Source: Eutreptiella sp. 'Long Island Sound 2002' (lineage: Eukaryota; Euglenozoa; Euglenophyceae; Eutreptiales; Eutreptiaceae). Taken from it: DNA of 64,000 bases. Position 1 is the stretch's first letter, and each line of letters begins with the position of its first letter. The notes under the pieces were generated by a model. It was given only the letters and a program-made list of their open reading frames with translations. It made no database searches and was not told the origin of the DNA. Below are positions 45,060-55,752 of the stretch, piece after piece. The DNA is taken from positions 19,531,742 through 19,595,741 of the forward strand of contig OZ038397.1 in the NCBI GenBank assembly GCA_964036045.1. Reading direction: 5' to 3'. Position numbers and translations under genes: made by a program.

Positions 45060-47977
45060 TCTCTGTAGCACCGGAAGCGCGGTCTCCTCTCCGGCTCGGC
45101 TGCCCTGAAACCCATGCAAAATGATAGGAAATGGCGTGGTCCATCAGAAGATATGACCACATTCCAATCATTTGGCGCCGGGCTGCACACCAACGCCAGC
45201 GGCATTCCTGAGGAGCCAGGGTTCTCGTGCATCAATGCATTGCCTGAAGAGGCGGAAATAGATGAGCATTCACACAGAACTTGGTGTGCAACACCCCAGA
45301 AAATGGTTGCACCGTCCAGCTGTGAGGAATACTGCTAAAAAGAACAAGCACTTGAAAGAAATGCCTTGTGCTGTGCAATCAAAAGCCGTGATGGCATGAA
45401 TCACAACCAGACCTTTGCTTAAGGGTAGTCCCACCCCACGGGGGGGGGGGTCTGTGGCCTGTGGGTGGGTGCGTTAGTTTGGTTTGGGGCAATTTGGCCC
45501 AAAGTACCTACCCCCCCCCCCCCCTAAGGGGGTCTTGGTGGGTGGGCTGCCTGGTCCTGAGGCAGCCCCAGCATGGTACCATAAGCCATGGGGACCAAAT
45601 AGCCACATGGTACCATAAGCCATGGGGACCAACTGGCCACAAAGGGACCCCCCCCCCCCGTTGCTAAGCAAAGGTCTGATCACAACATATGGAAACATTT
45701 CTCACACAGTGCAGAACAGCAGCGCATCTTGCCATGAAACCCAGCAGTACCCATCAACTCAAGAAGCTCAGCTGGCCTTGTCCATTTCCCAAACACACGA
45801 AAGTAAATCCCTTCAGACCTTCCACCCTTGAGACACAGGACTTCAGACTGGCTTACAAAGGCGGACAATCTGCAGTGGCTCAGAAACAGCTTTTTTCTGC
45901 CCTCCTCATCGTCAACAGAGAGGCCTGCACTCTGTGCATCCTGAGTTTGGCGATACAAGCATCCCAAAGAGTTCTGATTGTCTTGCAGAAGCATTTTTTC
46001 CCCTTTTGTATGGCACTCTGTTTGGTGAGAAACGCTTCTGAAAAAGAGAAGAAGATTACTAAAAGGTTTCCAAGTTGCGTCCTATTGAAAAAGGCGTCAC
46101 CCAGCACCCTTGGGGTACCTTGCATCTTGGCATCAATTGCAGGTACCCAACTTCCATTTCCATTGGCATTGCGGTGGGTTCGGAGTACAGTCTGCAATGC
46201 TGCAGCATTCTTGGTGACACCATCAGCGATGCCTGCAGCCTTCCGGGCTCCTCTGTCACCCTTGACCGGAGTGCCTGTCGCCTCCGAATTTCGTGATCCG
46301 CTTTGCAAATGTATCTGGTCACCCTTTAAAGTAATCGCCCCCTTCCCTTTCATGACAGTCCACTGGCCCTCTGGGTGTTGACGGCGTTTTTATTGCTTCC
46401 GCGTCTCCGAAATAGTGCTCATCCTTTCCCCTCTAAAGAGGGGGCTATTATCTGCGTGGGTCGCCACAGTGTATGGTGGGGGTCACAGACGTCCGTTTCC
46501 CCTCCCTACCCACCCCTTCTGTTGAGCCGTGACGGGGGCTATACCCATGGGGATACACTGCCCCTGCCTAGCCCCCTCCCCGTGCCGCATACAGTGGTGG
46601 TATTTTGTGTCTGGTCTTCTGGTTGCATCCCACAGCACAAAAGGCGGGGGGCAGCTGCAATGCCCCACCATGGCCTCCCATTTGCAATCAGTCTGATGCA
46701 GATGTCAAAGAAGATATATTAGATGGTCCGTTAAATCGGGATCAGCGTCAGTCGCCTCAGTCAACCCCCTGAGAAAGTGGGCTGAGCAAAATATGCTCAG
46801 AGCTCAATGGCTGAAATGGTGGATGCAACCTCCCCTTTCTTGGCTCCCTCCAGTCAGGAAAGGGGGGGGGGGGGGGTAAAAGTCGAGGTCAAGTGGGCAG
46901 GTGAGAAGATTGAGGCCGAGTGCATACCTCGCAAGAGGCTCCTCATTCTGCAACAGGGCAAACGATGCTCAGGGTAGCAGCAGACCAGTCCCTGTGAAAT
47001 CGCCCAGCTTTGCACATGAACTTCGGTTACTCCCAGCGCCTGAAACCCTCGTACCTGCTTCCTCAGACCCATCCGCCGTGGATTGTTCTCTGCCCCCCGA
47101 ACTCCTGAACAGCCCCACACCCCATCCCTTACCCCTTTGCAAGACAGGGTTTATGACGGTGCCTACACACTGGGCCTCGGGTTGGACGACAATATTGTTG
47201 TGCTCCTGGGTGGGGAGGAGGGGCCGGAACTCCCAACGTTTCAGTTCGTGTATCACCGGGATCCCTGCTGTCCGGAGCTCAAATCTACAAATGCCAGAAC
47301 CATCCTCGCCTAGCCTGTTACACAACATGTTTGAGGTCCATTTTTTTGACCTCTCTGTCAGAAATCCTCCACTCATCCTATCCCAGACTGCGGTCTGGCA
47401 TGGGCGGGGGGGGGGGGTGCCAGACCGGGTTTGTGTGAGCGGGCTTCGCCCCGCGTGTCTGCCTCCCCCTTCTGCCAGTCCTGACCTCCTGTGTGCCATC
47501 CCCCAATGCAGTCCTTTTTGTTTTTGTGGGCTGCCAGCTCTGTGTTGTTATCACGCCCCCCGCCCACCCGACGGACAGGAGTACATCAGATTTGCACTGA
47601 ACTGATTGCACTGTGAGTGTGCTGCAGTGAACTGATAGAATCCATCCCAGACCTTTGGGGGAGTGGTAGTACTTCAACTGTTTCGGGGGACAAAGGAGTT
47701 GTCCGCCCAGTCGTGGACTGCAATATACGCGAATACGTGCAACATGGGCTGTTGCAGTAAACGGGTCTGAGTGCAGGCAAACTGATAAGCAGCCAACTTC
47801 TGTTTCTGTGTCGGAAGTCTTTGCAACTGAAGTGACTACAGGGGCTGCGTTTGACAGCATTCTCAGTTCTGGCACTTCGTCTGACATCTGCTTGTGTCCT
47901 GTAACTCACCCTGAATCTGCTGACCCACGCACACCCTCGCACTCAGCTCAGGAGGGTACAGGTGGGGACAGCCCTGC
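44805..47977 (+). repeat. Left arm of 3.2-kb inverted duplication
   Basis: 3173 bp recur in reverse complement at 48461-51662. The arm starts inside the phytochrome (gactgcccgaacgag), includes its last 85 codons and stop, and ends ggggacagccctgc. Predicted translations of the two arms agree almost residue for residue across more than 3 kb. The one clear indel is a 31-bp addition in the right arm. Confidence 0.95.
46901..47605 (+). CDS. Hypothetical ORF in left arm
   Basis: A 234-codon frame with no domain I recognise, conserved in the other arm at 48833-49537 on the minus strand. Since the arms are nearly identical, conservation says nothing about selection. A 169-codon frame on the opposite strand (47378-47887) overlaps it. 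Coding status is doubtful. Confidence 0.2.
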   Translation: MRRLRPSAYLARGSSFCNRANDAQGSSRPVPVKSPSFAHELRLLPAPETLVPASSDPSAVDCSLPPELLNSPTPHPLPLCKTGFMTVPTHWASGWTTILLCSWVGRRGRNSQRFSSCITGIPAVRSSNLQMPEPSSPSLLHNMFEVHFFDLSVRNPPLILSQTAVWHGRGGGVPDRVCVSGLRPACLPPPSASPDLLCAIPQCSPFCFCGLPALCCYHAPRPPDGQEYIRFALN

Positions 47978-48460
47978 GTGAGCACGACTCTGCACCGGTA
48001 GGCAAAGAGAGCGGTCACACGACAAAAGCAAAGGAAGAAGAGATCTTCAGTGACATGTCATAGGCGCCTTTCACTGTAGCGAACAAGACAGCATGGAATC
48101 GTTGTTTGTCCACTACACCTACAGTCCTATGAGCTATCATCTGGTCGACACAGGGCAGCAGGAGATGCACTCAATGGCAAAATGATCAGCAACACACACC
48201 TCTTTCAATGTGTTTTTGCTTGCCTGGGCTGCTTCTCAGCAAAGTGCCTATTCTGACAGTGGATCAGATAAGTGGGCACTCATGGCATACACACTGCATG
48301 CGCATTTTTTCGACAGCAAGCCATGGCAGATCCAACCAGGAACCACAAGCAGAGCGTGCTGAGAACACAGAGTGTCCAGTTGGACTATGCCGTGTACTCA
48401 CCCCCTTGATGAACAGGCTCTTTGCAGAGCCGATGTCGACTGCAGCAGGTTGAATATGGT
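47978..48460. other. Spacer between inverted arms
   Basis: 483 bp of unique sequence with no gene or repeat recognised. It is the loop of the large palindrome. Confidence 0.8.
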
Positions 48461-48832
48461 GCAGGGCTGTCCCCACCTGTACCCTCCTGAGCTGAGTGCG
48501 AGGGTGTGCGTGGGTCAGCAGATTCAGGGTGAGTTACAGGACACAAGCAGATGTCAGACGAAGTGCCAGAACTGAGAATGCTGTCAAACGCAGCCCCTGT
48601 AGTCACTTCAGTTGCAAAGACTTCCGACACAGAAACAGAAGTTGGCTGCTTATCAGTTTGCCTGCACTCAGACCCGTTTACTGCAACAGCCCATGTTGCA
48701 CGTATTCGCGTATATTGCAGTCCACGACTGGGCGGACAACTCCTTTGTCCCCCGAAACAGTTGAAGTACTACCACTCCCCCAAAGGTCTGGGATGGATTC
48801 TATCAGTTCACTGCAGCACACTCACAGTGCAA

Positions 48833-49537
48833 TCAGTTCAGTGCAAATCTGATGTACTCCTGTCCGTCGGGTGGGCGGGGGGCGTGATAACAACACAGAG
48901 CTGGCAGCCCACAAAAACAAAAAGGACTGCATTGGGGGATGGCACACAGGAGGTCAGGACTGGCAGAAGGGGGAGGCAGACACGCGGGGCGAAGCCCGCT
49001 CACACAAACCCGGTCTGGCACCCCCCCCCCCCGCCCATGCCAGACCGCAGTCTGGGATAGGATGAGTGGAGGATTTCTGACAGAGAGGTCAAAAAAATGG
49101 ACCTCAAACATGTTGTGTAACAGGCTAGGCGAGGATGGTTCTGGCATTTGTAGATTTGAGCTCCGGACAGCAGGGATCCCGGTGATACACGAACTGAAAC
49201 GTTGGGAGTTCCGGCCCCTCCTCCCCACCCAGGAGCACAACAATATTGTCGTCCAACCCGAGGCCCAGTGTGTAGGCACCGTCATAAACCCTGTCTTGCA
49301 AAGGGGTAAGGGATGGGGTGTGGGGCTGTTCAGGAGTTCGGGGGGCAGAGAACAATCCACGGCGGATGGGTCTGAGGAAGCAGGTACGAGGGTTTCAGGC
49401 GCTGGGAGTAACCGAAGTTCATGTGCAAAGCTGGGCGATTTCACAGGGACTGGTCTGCTGCTACCCTGAGCATCGTTTGCCCTGTTGCAGAATGAGGAGC
49501 CTCTTGCGAGGTATGCACTCGGCCTCAATCTTCTCAC
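48833..49537 (-). CDS. Hypothetical ORF in right arm
   Basis: The 234-codon counterpart of the frame at 46901-47605, identical in translation. No domain recognised and coding status doubtful. Confidence 0.2.
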   Translation of the reverse strand: MRRLRPSAYLARGSSFCNRANDAQGSSRPVPVKSPSFAHELRLLPAPETLVPASSDPSAVDCSLPPELLNSPTPHPLPLCKTGFMTVPTHWASGWTTILLCSWVGRRGRNSQRFSSCITGIPAVRSSNLQMPEPSSPSLLHNMFEVHFFDLSVRNPPLILSQTAVWHGRGGGVPDRVCVSGLRPACLPPPSASPDLLCAIPQCSPFCFCGLPALCCYHAPRPPDGQEYIRFALN

Positions 49538-51407
49538 CTGCCCACTTGACCTCGACTTTTACCCCCCCCCCCCCTTTCCTGACTGGAGGGAGCCAAGAAA
49601 GGGGAGGTTGCATCCACCATTTCAGCCATTGAGCTCTGAGCATATTTTGCTCAGCCCACTTTCTCAGGGGGTTGACTGAGGCGACTGACGCTGATCCCGA
49701 TTTAACGGACCATCTAATATATCTTCTTTGACATCTGCATCAGACTGATTGCAAATGGGAGGCCATGGTGGGGCATTGCAGCTGCCCCCCGCCTTTTGTG
49801 CTGTGGGATGCAACCAGAAGACCAGACACAAAATACCACCACTGTATGCGGCACGGGGAGGGGGCTAGGCAGGGGCAGTGTATCCCCATGGGTATAGCCC
49901 CCGTCACGGCTCAACAGAAGGGGTGGGTAGGGAGGGGAAACGGACGTCTGTGACCCCCACCATACACTGTGGCGACCCACGCAGATAATAGCCCCCTCTT
50001 TAGAGGGGAAAGGATGAGCACTATTTCGGAGACGCGGAAGCAATAAAAACGCCGTCAACACCCAGAGGGCCAGTGGACTGTCATGAAAGGGAAGGGGGCG
50101 ATTACTTTAAAGGGTGACCAGATACATTTGCAAAGCGGATCACGAAATTCGGAGGCGACAGGCACTCCGGTCAAGGGTGACAGAGGAGCCCGGAAGGCTG
50201 CAGGCATCGCTGATGGTGTCACCAAGAATGCTGCAGCATTGCAGACTGTACTCCGAACCCACCGCAATGCCAATGACTATAGTCCGAACCCACCGCAATG
50301 CCAATGGAAATGGAAGTTGGGTGCCTGCAATTGATGCCAAGATGCAAGGTACCCCAAGGGTGCTGGGTGACGCCTTTTTCAATAGGACGCAACTTGGAAA
50401 CCTTTTAGTAATCTTCCTCTCTTTTTCAGAAGCGTTTCTCACCAAACAGAGTGCCATACAAAAGGGGAAAAAATGCTTCTGCAAGACAATCAGAACTCTT
50501 TGGGATGCTTGTATCGCCAAACTCAGGATGCACAGAGTGCAGGCCTCTCTGTTGACGATGAGGAGGGCAGAAAAAAGCTGTTTCTGAGCCACTGCAGATT
50601 GTCCGCCTTTGTAAGCCAGTCTGAAGTCCTGTGTCTCAAGGGTGGAAGGTCTGAAGGGATTTACTTTCGTGTGTTTGGGAAATGGACAAGGCCAGCTGAG
50701 CTTCTTGAGTTGATGGGTACTGCTGGGTTTCATGGCAAGATGCGCTGCTGTTCTGCACTGTGTGAGAAATGTTTCCATATGTTGTGATCAGACCTTTGCT
50801 TAGCAACGGGGGGGGGGGGTCCCTTTGTGGCCAGTTGGTCCCCATGGCTTATGGTACCATGTGGCTATTTGGTCCCCATGGCTTATGGTACCATGCTGGG
50901 GCTGCCTCAGGACCAGGCAGCCCACCCACCAAGACCCCCTTAGGGGGGGGGGGGGGTAGGTACTTTGGGCCAAATTGCCCCAAACCAAACTAACGCACCC
51001 ACCCACAGGCCACAGACCCCCCCCCCCGTGGGGTGGGACTACCCTTAAGCAAAGGTCTGGTTGTGATTCATGCCATCACGGCTTTTGATTGCACAGCACA
51101 AGGCATTTATTTCAAGTGCTTGTTCTTTTTAGCAGTATTCCTCACAGCTGGACGGTGCAACCATTTTCTGGGGTGTTGCACACCAAGTTCTGTGTGAATG
51201 CTCATCTATTTCCGCCTCTTCAGGCAATGCATTGATGCACGAGAACCCTGGCTCCTCAGGAATGCCGCTGGCGTTGGTGTGCAGCCCGGCGCCAAATGAT
51301 TGGAATGTGGTCATATCTTCTGATGGACCACGCCATTTCCTATCATTTTGCATGGGTTTCAGGGCAGCCGAGCCGGAGAGGAGACCGCGCTTCCGGTGCT
51401 ACAGAGA

Positions 51408-51662
51408 TCAACGATTCTGCGGGTCTGTTTTGCGAAACAATTTCCTGAGAGGAAGGCACCCGCCTCCAGCGACCGGATCATCGGTGGTGCCACCGGGGGA
51501 TCGATCCGTAGCCCGGGAACTGGGGCTGCTCGGCTTCACAACGCTTTCGTCACGGGGCTCTTTGGAGGCCCCCGGAGGCAACGCTGAGGGACCGTCTTCG
51601 CCATTGACCACGTGCAACGGGCTTTGTTGCTCTGCTTTGTTGCTGCTCTCGTTCGGGCAGTC
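51408..51662 (-). pseudogene. Duplicated 3' end of the phytochrome gene
   Basis: The minus strand repeats the last 85 codons and TGA stop of the phytochrome, without PAS, GAF or PHY. Upstream of the arm border the frame runs on into unrelated sequence. It encodes only the polar tail and is a partial copy created by the inverted duplication. Confidence 0.9.
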
Positions 51663-51931
51663 GCCAGTTGGTGGGGTGCGTCTTTCGATCCCAAAACTGG
51701 GCAGCAAAATTGGTGGCCTCAGCAGTTGTCAGAATGTCATGCTCCTTGTGGGAGCATGCGGGTGGCTGTGAGCGGGAGGTACGGGGCTTTTTTGCCCGGC
51801 TACCAGGCTCATGCCGAGCAACCTGCACCCACCTTACACCCCCAGAGCGAGCCCTTTTGCGCGTCAAAGGCTTTTGTGGTGCATCCAAGGAAGCAACAGC
51901 CCGTGGCGTGAATTTGTATGAAGACATGGCA
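51663..51931 (-). CDS. Hypothetical basic ORF at the arm border
   Basis: An open frame on the minus strand begins about 51931 (MSSYKFTP), is rich in Lys, Arg, Ser and Pro (LTRKRARSGG, RAKKPRTSRS) and runs across the arm border into the duplicated phytochrome tail. It could be the start of an unrelated gene or mobile-element protein interrupted by the duplication. I recognise no domain. Confidence 0.25.
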
Positions 51932-52251
51932 GCTGCCTGTTGACAAAAGAGGCAGCAAACAACACAAGCATCGCCCGAAATGGACGAAAATATCAGACAT
52001 GTCGTCAGTCCAGCATGCAGACCTGGGGTGTTCCAAATAGCCCTTTTCAAGGGCTTTCCGAATATACCCCACATACCTCTACCTCCGGAACACTCAGTTG
52101 GCACAAATGAGGCAACAATGGCACCGACCCCCGAAAACTTGTGTTTGCGAGCGGTGCGAGCAAATAAAAGTTTTCGAATAGTATGTAATGTATTGTATTG
52201 TATTGTATTCAGTTGCAATTTGTTGCCGGACCACCCAGGTCCAACAGGCTG

Positions 52252-53202
52252 ATGTCACAAATTCAACCAGACACTGCGGGTGACTTGCCCATGGACAGTG
52301 TCCAAACGGCTACCCAGGTACCGCCCCCTAGCCCGGTAGCCCCGACCTTCCCTCAGTCACCTGCGGCACACCAAGCGCGTCAAATGTTTGCCCGCTGGAG
52401 CCACACTGCCTACCCGGCGCTTGCGCGCTCTGGATCTCACGTTGAGGAGATTGACCACTGGATGGTGACGCAATGGGAAGCTATTGCCGAAGCTGGCATC
52501 ACCGATGATCAACTCATCAAGTTTGCTGATGCTTGTGGTATGACGGGGGTTGACATGCTGGAGTTCGTTACCATCTTGGGTGCCTACTGCGGCCGTAAAG
52601 CCCTGCGTGTCGCCCTGTGGGATGGCACCTTCCTTGATGCGCCGACTGCTGCTGTTGAGTCTTCAGCGGCTGCCCGAGCTCAGGAGCGCCGTATTAATGA
52701 GCTCACCGCAGCCCTCCGGCGCAAAGATGACGAGCTGCAGAAAGCGCGTGTGCCTCGACGGCCGCCGTTGACTGCCCACAGTGTCAATGACCTTGCGGCC
52801 ACCCAACAGCGCTTCCAGTGGATGAATACGTTGCCGGCCACGACTGGTCGACCTGTGCCGAGGCCCGGCAGATGCTTCAAGTGCGGCAAGACTGGGCACT
52901 GGGTGGCGGATTGCCCTTTGGCGGTGACGCAAGGCTATCTTTTGAGCCATGACGGCAAGGAGTACTGGGTCAGTGCCCAAGGAGTTGAGTGGGACACCAG
53001 TGAGCCGCCCCCTGGGCCCTGTTCCAAATGTGGACAGCGCCACTGGAGTCACCAGCCTACCTCTACGTGCTCCGGACGTGTTGTCCGCCAAAGCCCTGTT
53101 ACCGCAGCCGACAAAGTCGACGCCTGGGATGATGCCGTGTTCGAAACCATGGTCGCTGAGTTTCAAGGAGCCGCCCCCAGTGGGTCGGGCCTGGCCCAAT
53201 GA
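52252..53202 (+). CDS. Tyrosine-recombinase retroelement Gag
   Basis: 316 residues from the ATG at 52252. The middle has a helical segment, then residues 155-180 form a short coiled coil (ERRINELTAALRRKDDELQK). Near residue 208 is a CCHC zinc knuckle (CFKCGKTGHWVADC), and a second Cys-rich motif follows (CSKCGQRHWSHQPTSTC). Zinc knuckles of this type bind the element's RNA. The TGA stop overlaps the start of the next ORF as ATGA. It is the first ORF of the element, preceded by a short TATTG repeat at 52186-52205. Confidence 0.8.
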   Translation: MSQIQPDTAGDLPMDSVQTATQVPPPSPVAPTFPQSPAAHQARQMFARWSHTAYPALARSGSHVEEIDHWMVTQWEAIAEAGITDDQLIKFADACGMTGVDMLEFVTILGAYCGRKALRVALWDGTFLDAPTAAVESSAAARAQERRINELTAALRRKDDELQKARVPRRPPLTAHSVNDLAATQQRFQWMNTLPATTGRPVPRPGRCFKCGKTGHWVADCPLAVTQGYLLSHDGKEYWVSAQGVEWDTSEPPPGPCSKCGQRHWSHQPTSTCSGRVVRQSPVTAADKVDAWDDAVFETMVAEFQGAAPSGSGLAQ

Positions 53203-54044
53203 CTACCAGCCGCACTACGCACCCCTGCTGCCCCAGACCCCACCCCAAGCCCCCTACGAGCCTCCCCGTTGTGCAGGACTCGGCCGCGGTACTCCACGCG
53301 GTGTCACAGGCGGCCGAAGCCCCATTTGGGCACTCTGCCACCGCCACCATGCTTCGCAAGTGGGAAACTGGCACCGTTCGTACCTATCTCAGTGCGCTAC
53401 GGCGAGTCCTCAAGTATGCCCCCCCTGGCATGGCCCTCCCGGATGCCCTCTCCCTCCGCCTCCTCCACCTCGCGGCCAACCGCTGCTCCCCATCCGCTGC
53501 CAAAGCCCTCGTGTCTGCGGTCCTCATGTGTCAGCGCCTCTCCCTTATCCCCCGCGTTATCACCGATACCCATACCCTCACCCTGGCAGCCATCGTTAAA
53601 TACACTGGGCGCTATACCATTCCCAAGCCTTGGGCCACAGTGCAACATCTGGAAGCCGTTAGACGACTCCGAATGTATTGGGGCTGGGCCCGGGTTTTCT
53701 TCCTCATCTTGTGCTCCGTGGTCTATCTCTGGCGTATGCAAGACACAGCAGCCCTCCAATGGCACTGGTTGCGTGTACCAGGGTGGGTCACGTTCTTCGA
53801 CTTCTTGGACACTTGGAGAGCCTACATCTTGGCATGCAAGCGGCCTGAGGTCCCCTGGGACAGCCCCGTACTTCCGGGAGGCACCAGTGAGCTCCAACGT
53901 GCCCTCCAGGACCTCCTGCGTTATGAACAGCCGCCCGCAGCGTTGTGGCATGGGTGGAAGAAACTTGGGGCAGCCCTGTTTATCCTCTTGGGAGGTTCCA
54001 TGGTCTTGTTACAGCGCTGGGGCCGCTGGCATTCCCAAATCTAG
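53199..54044 (+). CDS. Tyrosine recombinase of the retroelement, TAG-interrupted
   Basis: 281 codons starting in an ATGA overlap with gag. The N-terminal part looks like a SAM-like core-binding domain (TVRTYLSALRRVLKYAP). The catalytic part shows the first Arg context (LWRMQDTAALQW) and the box-II region (WHGWKKLGAALF ... QRWGRWHS), in which the usual H-x-x-R reads H-x-x-K. A TAG at 54042-54044 falls after GRWHSQI, four codons before an in-frame RRY that would be the nucleophile tyrosine. So the catalytic residue lies beyond the stop. In tyrosine-recombinase retroelements this enzyme integrates a circular DNA. Position before the reverse transcriptase resembles VIPER rather than DIRS or Ngaro. 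Confidence 0.7.
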   Translation: MTTSRTTHPCCPRPHPKPPTSLPVVQDSAAVLHAVSQAAEAPFGHSATATMLRKWETGTVRTYLSALRRVLKYAPPGMALPDALSLRLLHLAANRCSPSAAKALVSAVLMCQRLSLIPRVITDTHTLTLAAIVKYTGRYTIPKPWATVQHLEAVRRLRMYWGWARVFFLILCSVVYLWRMQDTAALQWHWLRVPGWVTFFDFLDTWRAYILACKRPEVPWDSPVLPGGTSELQRALQDLLRYEQPPAALWHGWKKLGAALFILLGGSMVLLQRWGRWHSQI

Positions 54045-54846
54045 CCCCGACGGTACTCCAATGCCCCCCCTGCCTGGCGACTGCCCGACAAACTACAATT
54101 GCCGTTCCCTGTTGCGACCACCAACAGCCCAGTGCGCGACATGGACTGGCGCCTCGTTCCCATACCCCAACTATGGCCCAAAGATACCTTCGTCAAACCG
54201 CCTACCGCCCCTGTCCGGGCACCCCTCCAGTTGGAACGCGCTTGTGCGGCCGCCGTCCCACCGCCCTCGTCGGCACGTGATTCTGCGGCCTCTAGGTCCC
54301 TCTGTGAATCCACAGACACGGACAGATCTGATACAACATCTCAGTGCTCTGACACGTCGTCGGTGGAGCTATCGCAACCGGCGGATCAAGCAGCAAGTGG
54401 CGTACCTCCAACCCCTCACGCCCAGTCTTCAGTCCCCCCACCTACGCAAACAATGGCTACCTCTCCTGCAACTGGTGACTGTCGGCGTGCCCCTGTGGGC
54501 CCTGACCTTGGCGCTGGGTATCCGGGCACTTCGGCGTCTGCGCCAGCATCGCCTCAGTCTTGTGATGGCAGCATTGGCCCTCTGGACCGCAATCCAACCA
54601 CCACCCGGCCCCAGAGCCCCACTGGCCTCCCCCCACCTAAGCGTCCTGTGCCTGGGGTTACGCCCCGAGCAGATGCAGCATCACACCGTGGTTATGAGCT
54701 CACCGCGCCTCGGCGCGGCATCGCGTATGCCCACTGGAGACCTTTGTGGTTGTGCGAAGCTCTACCAAGCCCACTGTCTGCTGTGTCATCACACGCTGCA
54801 GGATCACCTACGCCAGGCAGCCCAGTCTGTGGCGGTATAGCTGAAG
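54045..54846 (+). other. Region between recombinase and RT
   Basis: Two frames are open. The recombinase frame continues past TAG to 55103 as Ser/Pro-rich sequence. The RT frame is open from 53269 to a TAG at 54838-54840 and, after about 54300, reads as a plausible protein with hydrophobic helices (LVTVGVPLWALTLALGI). The second frame joins the RT frame six nucleotides downstream of its TAG. Confidence 0.45.
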
Positions 54847-55752
54847 GTGTCGATGAGCACAGTGTTTATGTTGTCGCGGGATCTAGTGGTGCTGATGGTC
54901 AACCGGTTGCCGGCTTCCCCGCTGATGTCGACATGCAGCCCACGGACGGTGCAGAGCCCTTGCACTGCTCACGATCCTGGTCAGCCGTTGCATCCCCCTT
55001 CACCGTTGGAGCCGGTCCACCGGCTTCTGCATCAGCTAGCCACCGACCCCACTGTCGTTTCCGACGTGTCACCGACGACTCGCAAGACCACTACGGACAC
55101 TAGTCCCACGAGCCGTTCGTCTTCTACGCCGCTGGTGACAGTGGCTATGGCCCAACGGGGTCTGGGGTCAGCGGGCAGCGTTCCCATACCTGATGAATTG
55201 TGGTCAGAATGTGCCCCCTCTAATTCGCACTGGGCGGCAGCAAATGCCCCCCAGCAGCCATTCTCTCAAGACCCCATGCTTCATTTGTTGGCTCAGAAGC
55301 TTCCTGAGTCGGGATTGCTGCAGCACGCCCCTCCTGGGTTGGCACCTAATGCCAAGGCAAGTCTGAAGCCCAAGTCAGTGCAGAAATGTGCACTGATTGT
55401 GAATATGATCCGGGTCAATGATCACTGTCTCCCTCCGCCACCGTTTAAGTTGCCTCAGTTGGATGAATTGACACACACGATCACCCTGTCCTTGTTACGT
55501 GGCACACCCCTGTATTTCACCAAACTCGACATTAGTAATATGGTTTGGTCCTGTAAAGTACCGCCTAAGTATCGACACACAGTTAGAATAGGAGTCAGGG
55601 GACAAGTGTTTTCCTTTCCTGGGCTCCCGTTTGGGTGGCGAGCTAGTCCAGTCATCGCACAGAAGTTGCTCGCCATGTATATACAGCGCTTGTACCCTGA
55701 TGATACGATTGTCGTCCAGTACATGGATGATATCCTAATCCTGGGCCCCTAG
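54847..55752 (+). CDS. Reverse transcriptase, N-terminal part up to TAG
   Basis: 301 codons. The reverse transcriptase fingers and palm begin near 55260 (LKPKSVQKCALIVNM, then FTKLDISNMVWS for motif A and FPGLPFGWRASP for motif B). The catalytic YMDD is at 55720-55731. A TAG follows at 55750-55752, seven codons after YMDD in the middle of the domain; the same frame continues at 55753. The first 130 residues are Ser/Thr/Pro-rich with no domain. The enzyme would copy the element RNA to DNA. Confidence 0.8.
   Translation: MSMSTVFMLSRDLVVLMVNRLPASPLMSTCSPRTVQSPCTAHDPGQPLHPPSPLEPVHRLLHQLATDPTVVSDVSPTTRKTTTDTSPTSRSSSTPLVTVAMAQRGLGSAGSVPIPDELWSECAPSNSHWAAANAPQQPFSQDPMLHLLAQKLPESGLLQHAPPGLAPNAKASLKPKSVQKCALIVNMIRVNDHCLPPPPFKLPQLDELTHTITLSLLRGTPLYFTKLDISNMVWSCKVPPKYRHTVRIGVRGQVFSFPGLPFGWRASPVIAQKLLAMYIQRLYPDDTIVVQYMDDILILGP

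Larger units (their letters stand above)
48461..51662 (-). repeat. Right arm of 3.2-kb inverted duplication
   Basis: 3202 bp, reverse complement of 44805-47977. A 31-bp unit (actatagt plus ccgaacccaccgcaatgcca and atg) is tandemly duplicated near 50275-50305. Scattered single-base differences exist, for example near 51432 and 50425. The arm ends in tcgccagttgg, where the left arm has phytochrome coding sequence. Confidence 0.95.

Noticed and set aside
44805-51662. The palindrome as a DNA transposon with long inverted repeats
   Set aside because: One border lies inside the phytochrome gene, there is no transposase in the spacer, and no target duplication is visible at 44804/51663.
53269-54840. 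A single 523-codon protein in the frame that overlaps the recombinase
   Set aside because: The first half overlaps the better-supported recombinase frame and is Pro/Ser-rich shadow sequence. Only the part after about 54300 might be coding, as noted in the feature list.
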